Positions 57,327-64,000 of a DNA stretch of 64,000 bases are shown here, piece by piece. The translations under genes were made by a program, and so were the position numbers. Origin of the DNA: a virus. The DNA lies in the IMG/VR virus record IMGVR_UViG_3300025298_000103, positions 1 to 64,000 of that record. One strand, written 5' to 3'. Within the stretch, counting starts at the first letter, position 1; the number at the start of each line of letters is the position of its first letter. A model generated the notes under the pieces. The model had not been told where the DNA came from and did no database searches. It saw only the letters and a program-made list of their open reading frames with translations.

Positions 57327-58091
57327 ATGCGCAAACACATCCTCGCCGCCGTGCAAGAGCACGCTGCGGCGGAATACCCGCGCGAGTGCTGCGGGCTGCT
57401 GCTGGCGGTGGACCGCAAGCAGATCTACTACCCGTGCACCAACGTGGCCACTGAGCCAACCGAGGAATTCCGCATCGCGCCTGAGCAGTACGCCGAAGCG
57501 GAAGACCTGGGCGAGGTGATCGGCATCGTGCATTCGCATCCTGATGCCACCAGCAGACCGTCGCCGCGTGACCTGGCCATGTGTGAGGCCACGGCGCTTC
57601 CCTGGCACATCCTGAGCTGGCCCGAGGGAGATCTGCGTACCATCGCGCCGGCGGGCAACACGCCGTTGCTCAAGCGTCCATTCGTGCATGGCGCCTGGGA
57701 CTGTTGGCAGGTCTGCGCGGACTGGTACAAACGTGAGTGGGGGCTGGAGTTTGAAGCCTTCCAGCGCGCTGATGGCTGGTGGGAGGACCCGGTCGGGCCG
57801 AGCCTCTACGAGCAGGCCTATGAAGCGGCAGGATTCGTGCAGGTCGACCAGCCGCGGCGCGGCGACATGATCGTCATGTCCGTGGGCCGCACCGCGCACC
57901 CGAACCATGCAGGGATCTACCTCGGTGCCGATCCGGAGCTGCCCGGGGAGTCTGCCGAGGTGCTCGGCTCAGGGCCTTTCCTACTGCACCATCTGTATGG
58001 CCGTCCAAGCGAGATCATTGTTTTCGGCGGGCCATGGCTCGATCGAACACGCCTGATCCTCAGGCACAAAGATGCACAACCAACTACATGA
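57327..58091 (+). CDS. Tail tip protein K-like (JAMM peptidase plus NlpC/P60)
   Basis: A 254-residue gpK homologue with two enzyme domains. The N-terminal JAMM metalloprotease shows HSHPDATSRPSPRD (His69, His71, Ser79, Asp82) and Glu20. The C-terminal NlpC/P60 domain shows WDCWQV (Cys126) and HAGIY (His194). It probably processes tail tip proteins and opens peptidoglycan during entry. In lambda, I follows directly; here four moron genes intervene before I. Confidence 0.94.
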   Translation: MRKHILAAVQEHAAAEYPRECCGLLLAVDRKQIYYPCTNVATEPTEEFRIAPEQYAEAEDLGEVIGIVHSHPDATSRPSPRDLAMCEATALPWHILSWPEGDLRTIAPAGNTPLLKRPFVHGAWDCWQVCADWYKREWGLEFEAFQRADGWWEDPVGPSLYEQAYEAAGFVQVDQPRRGDMIVMSVGRTAHPNHAGIYLGADPELPGESAEVLGSGPFLLHHLYGRPSEIIVFGGPWLDRTRLILRHKDAQPTT

Positions 58092-58115
58092 TGCGGCAGG
58101 GCTGCAGGGAGCGTT

Positions 58116-58322
58116 ATGTCGAGGACAGATAGATTTCCAGATCCAATGAGCTTTCTTCCGGAACACATCCCAGTGTCTGCTGCAATGATTGAGGCAGGGC
58201 TATCTGTTCTCGAAGAGACTGACGAGTGGCCGCTATCTCGTCTTACGGTCGAAAGAGCTTTTCAGGAGATGTGCCTTTGTGGGCTTCGAGAATCTGTTCT
58301 CGAGTCCAGCGCCCCGAAATAA
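58116..58322 (+). CDS. Small hypothetical protein between K and I
   Basis: MSRTDRFPDPMSFLPEHIPV begins a 68-residue protein, with MIEAGLSVLEETDEWPLSRL as a likely helical core. Its 3' end overlaps the convergent HEPN-like gene by 80 bases, so the C-terminus may have been truncated by insertion of that gene. Function unknown. Confidence 0.5.
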   Translation: MSRTDRFPDPMSFLPEHIPVSAAMIEAGLSVLEETDEWPLSRLTVERAFQEMCLCGLRESVLESSAPK

Positions 58323-58833
58323 TCTCAACCCCAAAGCCAATGGCGCGGCAAATTTTCATTAGAGTTAGGCAGTGATCTCTCAGCTCATCCAGCGTCAAGC
58401 TCGCATTGGCTTTTGTGGGGCTTTTGGGCTTGATAAGGTCTGTCAGGGTCGCGGTTTCACCTTCGTTTAGCCCCCATTGCCAATGGACAATTTTGTGTCG
58501 AATTGGAGAAACTCGCTCAAACGCTTCAAAAGAGATAGCAAGATCTTTGGCTGTTTCAGCGTGGCGGCTCGATGCCTCGGTCAACTTGAACTTGGCATAC
58601 CTGATCATGCCCGCCATGGGCATATTGGTTTCAATAGAAAGACGCTGCGCCTCCCCAACCGTTTTTCCGAGAGCAATGGCGAATAGCTCCGCTATTTTCC
58701 ACTCAACTGCTGAGTAATTTACGATGAACTGACCCATTGCATGTAGATGCGGGTCTGAGGGGCCGTTGTCATATTGGCGCACCCAGTCGATTGAAAATGG
58801 TGGGCGAGGTTTAAAGTCTTCTTCTGCGCTCAT
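58243..58833 (-). CDS. HEPN-like protein (moron)
   Basis: A 196-residue, mostly helical protein with SPIRHKIVHWQWG, where Arg112 and His117 give an R-x4-H motif like that of HEPN ribonucleases (LRNKIVHG-type). The preceding helices (AVEWKIAELFAIALGKTVGE) fit the fold. The ATG at 58833 follows AAGGATA. It is leftward inside the rightward tail operon, so it is expressed independently, probably in the lysogen. HEPN proteins often act as toxins or abortive-infection RNases; no antitoxin is visible nearby. Confidence 0.65.
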   Translation of the reverse strand: MSAEEDFKPRPPFSIDWVRQYDNGPSDPHLHAMGQFIVNYSAVEWKIAELFAIALGKTVGEAQRLSIETNMPMAGMIRYAKFKLTEASSRHAETAKDLAISFEAFERVSPIRHKIVHWQWGLNEGETATLTDLIKPKSPTKANASLTLDELRDHCLTLMKICRAIGFGVEIISGRWTREQILEAHKGTSPEKLFRP

Positions 58834-59016
58834 GAGATATCCTTGCCTTATCCGCGCCGAAATTGGCGCAATCCCAGTCCTTGGGCTTGCAGGCAAAGGA
58901 CTGGGGAATCCGTTGCGTGTGGCAGGAGGCTACTATCGGCGGGGAGCGGGGTGTTACTGGGGATTCGTACAGGCGAAACCAGGGTACAGTCGGTGCTTTC
59001 AGGACGAGGATGAATC

Positions 59017-59304
59017 ATGAGGATTATCAATTTCGTTGCCGCAGTCGGTCTTGCACTTGTGCTCTCTGGCTGTGCCGGAACAAATTTTTCGTATGATGAA
59101 GCCAGGAAGGTAAAGATCGGAATGACCGAGGATGAAGTTACCCAGATCATGGGTCCTCCGTATTCTGTAGTTTCCCGAGCTGATGGTCAGATGTGGGTTT
59201 GGAGCCATGCGAACGGAATGACCGGTACGAGCCGCGTGATTTCCTTCAGAATGGTGGACGGGAAGGTCGTCGAAGTGCCAACCATTCCTGCAAGCTTCAA
59301 ATAA
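59017..59304 (+). CDS. BamE/SmpA-like lipoprotein (moron)
   Basis: A 95-residue lipoprotein (MRIINFVAAVGLALVLSGCA, Cys19) with KIGMTEDEVTQIMGPPYSVV and MWVWSH, the core of the SmpA/BamE fold (GMTxxEVxxxxGxP). The host protein is part of the outer-membrane assembly complex. A phage-borne copy may affect receptors or outer-membrane protein assembly (inference). Confidence 0.85.
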   Translation: MRIINFVAAVGLALVLSGCAGTNFSYDEARKVKIGMTEDEVTQIMGPPYSVVSRADGQMWVWSHANGMTGTSRVISFRMVDGKVVEVPTIPASFK

Positions 59305-59380
59305 CGTTTTGTGGCACGTTGGTTTCTTGTTCCAGCCAGCCCAGTGCTACATTGCCCGCATTTCCACAGGAGTGACCTGC

Positions 59381-59725
59381 ATGAGATTTTTCGTAGGAGC
59401 GTTGGCGGTGGCGATGTTGGCGGGGTGTGTCTCGCCCGGAGACCTGGAGGGCAACAACCCAAGCATCAAGGTTTCGACAGCGAAAGACCCAAAACGTTAT
59501 GCGCTCTGTGTTTTCCCAAAGTGGCAGGCCGCCCGAACTGATTCATCGATGGTGGAGACTGAATCCGGGTATCGGCTTTGGGTCGCGAGCAACAGCATGG
59601 CGGATGAGTTGCTAGATGTAAAAAGGATTGCATCCGGTAGCCAGGTCACGCTGCGTCAGCGAATGGCTTGGTCTGCTATGCCAGGTCGCAGTGCAATCGA
59701 AGCAGCGGTTAAGTCCTGTCTCTGA
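59381..59725 (+). CDS. Small lipoprotein (moron)
   Basis: A 114-residue lipoprotein (MRFFVGALAVAMLAGCVSPG, Cys16) with two further cysteines (YALCVFPKWQ, AVKSCL). The ATG at 59381 follows AGGAG. It lies next to the BamE-like gene and before the terminator ahead of the I-like gene. Surface exclusion is possible; function unknown. Confidence 0.78.
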   Translation: MRFFVGALAVAMLAGCVSPGDLEGNNPSIKVSTAKDPKRYALCVFPKWQAARTDSSMVETESGYRLWVASNSMADELLDVKRIASGSQVTLRQRMAWSAMPGRSAIEAAVKSCL

Positions 59726-59750
59726 AAGTGTCAATTTTTACAGCCGCCTC

Positions 59751-59790
59751 CGGGCGGTTTTTTATTGCCTGGAGAAAAGTATGGGCGCAG
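59751..59790 (+). repeat. Terminator-RBS-start module, copy A (before I-like gene)
   Basis: CCGCCTCCGGGCGG hairpin with T6, then ATTGCC, GGAG, AAAAGT and ATGGGCGCAGC. Copy B at 60393-60432 is nearly identical over about 38 bases (3 differences or fewer). Both I-like and J-like genes therefore start MGAA behind an intrinsic terminator. Confidence 0.85.
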
Positions 59791-60362
59791 CGGCACTGTA
59801 TCAACCAATGACAATCATCAAACTTTCAGGTTCTCTTGCCGGGAAATTTGGCCGAATGCATCGGCGACAGCTTGATTCTGGGCAGTCCTGGGAGGTGTTC
59901 AAAGCTTTGAAAAATACTATTCAGGGCTTTGAGGAAGAGATTCGTCGACTGGATAGTTTGGGCATGAGATTCGCTATTTTTCGCAATGGAAAGAACGTTG
60001 GAATTAACGACTTCGACCGGGCGGGGACCAGGGAGATTCGCGTGGTTCCAGTTGTCGAGGGAAGCAAGCGCGGCGGGATACTGCAGACAGTTCTTGGTGC
60101 GGCCCTACTTGTTGCAAGTATCTGGTTTCCAAGCCTGGCGCCTGCTGGTATCGCTATGGTAGCCGGCGGCGTCATCCAGATGCTCAGCCCCCAGGCAAAG
60201 GGGCTGTCCATGAGCGGAGCCCCGGAGAACATGCCGTCATACGCTTTCGGGAGCGCAAAGAACACAACCGCCAGCGGCAACCCTGTCCCGATCTGTATCG
60301 GCAAGCGCCGCTGGGGCGGGGCGATTATCTCCGCATCTATCCGCGCCGAAGACAAGGCGTAG
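59781..60362 (+). CDS. Tail assembly protein I-like
   Basis: A 193-residue lambda gpI homologue: MTIIKLSGSLAGKFGRMHRR with the C-terminal hydrophobic part (ILQTVLGAALLVASIWFPSL) and SYAFGSAKNTTASGNPVPIC IGKRRWGGA. The ATG at 59781 has GGAGAAAAG. It acts in tail tip assembly with K and J. Confidence 0.9.
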   Translation: MGAAALYQPMTIIKLSGSLAGKFGRMHRRQLDSGQSWEVFKALKNTIQGFEEEIRRLDSLGMRFAIFRNGKNVGINDFDRAGTREIRVVPVVEGSKRGGILQTVLGAALLVASIWFPSLAPAGIAMVAGGVIQMLSPQAKGLSMSGAPENMPSYAFGSAKNTTASGNPVPICIGKRRWGGAIISASIRAEDKA

Positions 60363-60392
60363 CACCCAGCACGAAATATCATCAACCGCCCA

Positions 60393-60432
60393 CGGGCGGT
60401 TTTTTATTGCCCGGAGGAAAGTATGGGCGCAG
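60393..60432 (+). repeat. Terminator-RBS-start module, copy B (before J-like gene)
   Basis: ACCGCCCACGGGCGGT hairpin with T run, ATTGCC, CGGAGGAAAG, ATGGGCGCAGC. It matches copy A at 59751. Placing a terminator before the J-like gene implies late antitermination or partial read-through. Confidence 0.85.
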
Positions 60433-63400
60433 CACTCCTGCCAGAAGTAAACGGCGCCAAGGGTGGCGAGAAGAAGCCCAAGGCTCCCTACGAAGCTCCC
60501 GACAGCCTGCGGTCTACCAACATCGCCAAGATCCTGCTGGCAGTTGGCGAGGGCGAGTTTGACGGCACGCCGACCGACCGTGATATCTACCTCGACAACA
60601 CACCGATCAAGGACGCGAGCGGGAACATCAATTTCCCCGGGGTAAAGTGGGAATGGCGCCCTGGATCGATCGAACAGGACTACATCAAAGGCATCCCTGC
60701 GATCGAGAACGAGACGACGGTAAACGTCGAGCTGCGTAGCGACAACCCCTTCACCCGAACCCTGAGCAACATTCAGCTATCCAGATTCCGCGTGCGCTTT
60801 TCCTGGCCACGGTTGGTCAGTCAAGACAGCAGCGGCAACACCAATGGCTACCGGATCGAGTACGCCATCGACGTTTCCACCGACGGCGGGGCGTTTGTAG
60901 AGTCCCTTCGTAGCGCTGTGGACGGCAAGACCACCAACGGCTATCAGCGCTCTGATCCCGTAAGCCTTCCACCGGCCACGTCCGGCTGGGCTTTCCGTGT
61001 TCGCCGCATCACGCCAAACGCCAACAGCGGCACTATTGCCGACACGATGACCATCGCCGGTTACACCGAGATCATCGACCAGAAGCTGCGCTACCCGAAC
61101 ACCGCGCTGCTGTACATCGAGTTCGATGCTGAGCAGTTCCAGAACATCCCGGCCGTGACTGTGGACTGCAACGCCCAGCGATGGCCTGTGCCGAGCAACT
61201 ACGACCCGGTGGCCCGCACCTACACTGGCGTGTGGGACGGCACATTCAAGCAGGCCTGGACCAACAATCCGGTATGGGCAACCTACGGCTTGTGCGTTAA
61301 CGATCGGTTCGGTCTGGGCAAACGCATCCAGCCATGGATGGTCGACAAGTGGGAGATGTATCGCATCTCCCAGTACTGCGACCAGCTGGTACCGAACGGC
61401 GTGGGCGGCATGGAGCCGCGCTATCTGTGTGACCTGAACCTGCAGGGCAAGGCCGAGGCCTGGACGCTGCTGCGCGACCTCTCGGCGATCTACCGAGGCA
61501 TGGTCTATTGGGCACAGGGCGCGCTGTACATGCAGGCCGACATGCCGCGCGCGCAGGACATCGACTACGTCTTCACCAGGTCGAACGTAATCGACGGCGA
61601 TTTCGTTTACGGCGGCGCGGGCCGCGACACGCACTACAGTCGCGCGCTGGTGAGCTACGACAACCCGGCGAACAACTACGATACCGATGTGGTCCCGGTT
61701 ACGGACATAGCGTTGCAGCGCCGGTACCGGGATCGACCCATCGAGATCTCGGCCATTGGCTGCACGCGGGCCAGTGAAGCCCAGCGCCGCGGTAAGTGGG
61801 CGCTGCTGAGCAACAGCCAGGACCGTACCGTCTCGTTCAAAACGGGCATGGAGGGGGCGAATGTGCTGCCGGGCTTCGTCATCCCTGTGGCCGACGAACT
61901 GGTGGCGGGCAGGCCGAACGGCGGTCGCATCTCGGCCGCGGCGGGCCGGGTGATCACTCTTGATCGGGACACGCCAATCAAGGCTGGTGATCGCCTGATC
62001 ATCAACCTGCCCAACGGCACCGCCCAGGGCAGGACCGTGCAGTCGGTCAGCGGCCGCGCGGTGACCGTGACCACCACCTATGCCCTGCAGCCCGAGCCTG
62101 AACTGCAGTGGGCGATCGACTACGAAGACTTGGCCATCCAGCTGTTTCGCGTCCTAAAGCGCGTGCGCACGACCGAGGACGAGTACGAGTTCACCGCCTT
62201 GGAGTTCAACCCGAGCAAGTTCGCCGCAATCGACACCGGCGCCAAACTCGAGGAGCGGCCAATCAGCGTCATCCCGGTGACTACCGTGCCGCCGCCGGCG
62301 AGCGTAACGCTGACCTCCGGCTACGCCGTTGACCAGGGCCTGGCGGTCAGCACCATGACCATTGCATGGCCAGCGGTGGAAGGGGCGGTGGCGTATGACG
62401 TTGAGTGGCGCAAGGACAGCGGCAACTGGATCCGCCTGCAGCGCACCGGTACAGCCTCGGTCGATGTTGTTGGCATCTACGCCGGCGCCTACCTGGCGCG
62501 GGTGCGGGCGGTGAGTGCCTTCGATATCTCCTCGATCTGGAAAAGCTCGAACCTGACCGATCTCAAGGGCAAGGAGGGGCTACCGCCGTCGGTGTCGTTC
62601 CTGACGCCGACGAGCCTGGTCTACGGCATCCGCCTGGATTGGGGCTTCCCTGCAGGCGCCGAAGACACCCAGCGGACGGAGATCTGGTACAGCAAGACCA
62701 CTTCGCAGGCCGACGCGATCAAGCTGGGCGACTTCGCCTATCCGCAGGCGCGGCACGAAATGCATGCCCTCCTGGCGGGTGCCTCGTTCTTCTTCTGGGC
62801 TCGCCTGGTCGACCGCACCGGCAACGTCGGGCCGTGGTATCCGACCGGTGTCGGGGTCAATGGCCAGGCCAGCTCTGACCAGAGTGAATACGAGGAGTAC
62901 TTCGAAGGCCAGATCGGCGAATCTGCCCTCGGCCAGCACCTGGGCGAGCGAATCAACCTGATCGACGGCCCGGCCGACCTTCCTGGGTCGGTCAACAACC
63001 GCATCCAAGTGGTTTCGGGTGAAGTGTCAGCGATTTCGGAAAAGGTCGACGGCGTGTTTGCCCAGGTGAACCCGCCGATGGCCGGTTCCACCGAAGATCT
63101 GGCCGGCTCGACGGAAAGCTTCGTTGGTGTCTGGTCGGTGCAGTCGGCGGTGATCGAGGGCGACGTGGCCATCGGCAAGCGCGTAGATACCGTCCAAGTC
63201 CAGATGGGCCAGAATACCGCTGCAATCCAGGAGGTGAGCCAGGCCCAGGTGGACCTGAACGGTAAGGCCTCGACCATGTGGTCGGTGAAGATGCAGATCG
63301 ATGCTGCAGGGCGTTACGTGTCCGCGGGCATCGGGCTCGGCATTGAAAACCAGAACGGGGTATTCCAAAGCCAGTTCCTGGTGAGTGCCGATCGCTTCGC

Positions 63401-63701
63401 CGTTGTGAATGGCATGGGCGGTGGTGCGCTTGCTGTGCCGTTTGTTGTTCAGGACGGTCAGGTCTTCATCAACCAGGCGTTTATCAACCAGGCCTTTATC
63501 AAGGAGCTGGTGCTCGGTATGACGCTCAGGTCAGCAGCACTCAACAGCGAAGGCTTGCCGTTGCTGGAAATCAACATTCCAGCAGGGACGTTGACGCTGC
63601 GCGGCCAGTCGGCGGAAGGCTCTACGTTGCTGAACAACAACGGCATCTTCGTTTACGACCTGAACCATATCGAGCGCGCAGGGCTGGGGAGGCTTTCGTA
63701 A
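60423..63701 (+). CDS. Host-specificity tail tip protein J-like
   Basis: A 1,092-residue gpJ homologue. The N-terminal core has YEAPDSLRSTNIAKILLAVG, GEFDGTPTDRDIYLDNTPIK, then KQAWTNNPVWATYGLCVNDR and fibronectin-type repeats around 650-800 (VTLTSGYAVDQGLAVSTMTI AW). The C-terminal DUF1983-like part (QMGQNTAAIQEVSQAQVDLN) carries receptor specificity. It is the longest late gene after the tape measure and defines host range. Confidence 0.95.
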   Translation: MGAALLPEVNGAKGGEKKPKAPYEAPDSLRSTNIAKILLAVGEGEFDGTPTDRDIYLDNTPIKDASGNINFPGVKWEWRPGSIEQDYIKGIPAIENETTVNVELRSDNPFTRTLSNIQLSRFRVRFSWPRLVSQDSSGNTNGYRIEYAIDVSTDGGAFVESLRSAVDGKTTNGYQRSDPVSLPPATSGWAFRVRRITPNANSGTIADTMTIAGYTEIIDQKLRYPNTALLYIEFDAEQFQNIPAVTVDCNAQRWPVPSNYDPVARTYTGVWDGTFKQAWTNNPVWATYGLCVNDRFGLGKRIQPWMVDKWEMYRISQYCDQLVPNGVGGMEPRYLCDLNLQGKAEAWTLLRDLSAIYRGMVYWAQGALYMQADMPRAQDIDYVFTRSNVIDGDFVYGGAGRDTHYSRALVSYDNPANNYDTDVVPVTDIALQRRYRDRPIEISAIGCTRASEAQRRGKWALLSNSQDRTVSFKTGMEGANVLPGFVIPVADELVAGRPNGGRISAAAGRVITLDRDTPIKAGDRLIINLPNGTAQGRTVQSVSGRAVTVTTTYALQPEPELQWAIDYEDLAIQLFRVLKRVRTTEDEYEFTALEFNPSKFAAIDTGAKLEERPISVIPVTTVPPPASVTLTSGYAVDQGLAVSTMTIAWPAVEGAVAYDVEWRKDSGNWIRLQRTGTASVDVVGIYAGAYLARVRAVSAFDISSIWKSSNLTDLKGKEGLPPSVSFLTPTSLVYGIRLDWGFPAGAEDTQRTEIWYSKTTSQADAIKLGDFAYPQARHEMHALLAGASFFFWARLVDRTGNVGPWYPTGVGVNGQASSDQSEYEEYFEGQIGESALGQHLGERINLIDGPADLPGSVNNRIQVVSGEVSAISEKVDGVFAQVNPPMAGSTEDLAGSTESFVGVWSVQSAVIEGDVAIGKRVDTVQVQMGQNTAAIQEVSQAQVDLNGKASTMWSVKMQIDAAGRYVSAGIGLGIENQNGVFQSQFLVSADRFAVVNGMGGGALAVPFVVQDGQVFINQAFINQAFIKELVLGMTLRSAALNSEGLPLLEINIPAGTLTLRGQSAEGSTLLNNNGIFVYDLNHIERAGLGRLS

Positions 63702-63997
63702 TGGCGTTTTATGGAGCCAGAACAAGAAATGCCGCCGGCGTGGAGACGCTTAACACGTCGACCATGGGTATTCGCTCGATCGTGACCGTGAAGGTCACGG
63801 TCCCGCCGATCACCAGCGACTTCACCAGCTTCATCAATATGCCGGAGATCACTGCGACTTCGTTCGTTTGCGTCACGCTTCAGGACGCCTCGAACAGCTC
63901 CTCGGCGCTCCCTGCTGTGTTCTGGTCTACCGGCCAGCTCAGGGTTCGCCGCGGCGCTGGCATCGCCTTGAACGTTTTCATCCTGACTTATCAATAA
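63701..63997 (+). CDS. Small protein after J (98 aa)
   Basis: MAFYGARTRNAAGVETLNTS begins a 98-residue beta-rich protein ending VRRGAGIALNVFILTYQ, complete just before the window edge. It overlaps the J stop by 1 base. Proteins of this type follow J in Pseudomonas siphophages and may belong to the tail fibre; function unknown. Confidence 0.72.
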   Translation: MAFYGARTRNAAGVETLNTSTMGIRSIVTVKVTVPPITSDFTSFINMPEITATSFVCVTLQDASNSSSALPAVFWSTGQLRVRRGAGIALNVFILTYQ

Positions 63998-64000
63998 GGG

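Larger units (their letters stand above)
14542..64000. mobile_element. Lambda-like siphophage prophage in tRNA-Leu (right end outside window)
   Basis: A full lambdoid order is present: integrase at the tRNA, leftward early recombination genes, immunity region, replication, Nin genes, lysis, packaging, head and non-contractile tail genes through J. The right attachment site is not in view, so the exact core sequence cannot be stated. Structural genes look intact, so the prophage could be functional. Confidence 0.92.

Noticed and set aside
1-64000. CRISPR arrays, rRNA genes and intact insertion sequences
   Set aside because: Searched by eye for regularly spaced repeats, rRNA signatures and transposase motifs; none was seen. 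The only periodic repeats are the origin iterons and tRNA-terminator copies.

Overview
The window is a gamma-proteobacterial chromosome segment, most likely a fluorescent or plant/soil-associated Pseudomonas. Supporting signs are the GC-rich codon use of the core genes, the tRNA types, a DUF1654-like SOS gene and the style of the lambda-like and P2-like phage genes. It is almost entirely mobile DNA: the tail of one prophage, a set of decayed islands, and about 49 kb of a second prophage.

Region 1 (1 to about 9,020) is the right end of a P2-like prophage or related tail element. It holds tail genes U, X and D, a GH19 endolysin, and Rz with embedded Rz1. AT-rich cargo follows: a secreted protein resembling the A subunit of ADP-ribosylating toxins plus an unknown 269-aa neighbour, a two-gene operon of a ParA-type ATPase and a SIR2 protein (candidate phage defence), and an AidA/PixA-type inclusion body protein. 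The region closes with a 47-nt 3' fragment of tRNA-Cys, the signature of an attachment-site junction.

Region 2 (9,020-14,450) is a scar zone. Four diverged copies of one terminator-like motif, two with tRNA-3'-end-like sequence, separate fragments of a chaperone-usher fimbrial locus: two adhesin/pilin genes, one frameshifted at a T6 tract, and a chaperone. There is no usher. A 73-aa conserved-looking gene follows.

Region 3 (14,455-64,000, running off the edge) is a lambda-like siphophage prophage next to tRNA-Leu(UAA). The left arm reads leftward from a pL-like promoter at 30.8 kb: ParB-like protein, small early genes, RecT, YqaJ exonuclease, two orphan DNA methyltransferases, a DUF4224 protein and integrase. 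Several AT-rich rightward genes interrupt it, including an AbiC-like membrane protein. The immunity region has a CI-type S24 repressor and Cro-like protein, with shared 13-bp operators at both pL and pR. An unknown 298-aa gene sits downstream of cI, where lambda has rexAB. Then come a CII-like regulator, an O-like initiator containing five iterons, NinB, NinG and a candidate late regulator. The late genes follow in order: holin, metallopeptidase, terminase, portal, MuF-like, scaffold, capsid, connectors, tail tube, G/GT chaperones with a GGGAAAC frameshift site, tape measure, M, L, K, I and J. Morons (GNAT, nuclease-like, HEPN-like, lipoproteins) are inserted between structural genes.

The best candidates for undescribed biology are the ParA-SIR2 operon, the toxin-like pair, the rex-position gene, the 134-nt RNA-like or MITE-like element at 29.3-29.5 kb, and an rrn-type boxA in the long pL leader. 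All functional statements come from reading the sequence; no database search was run.
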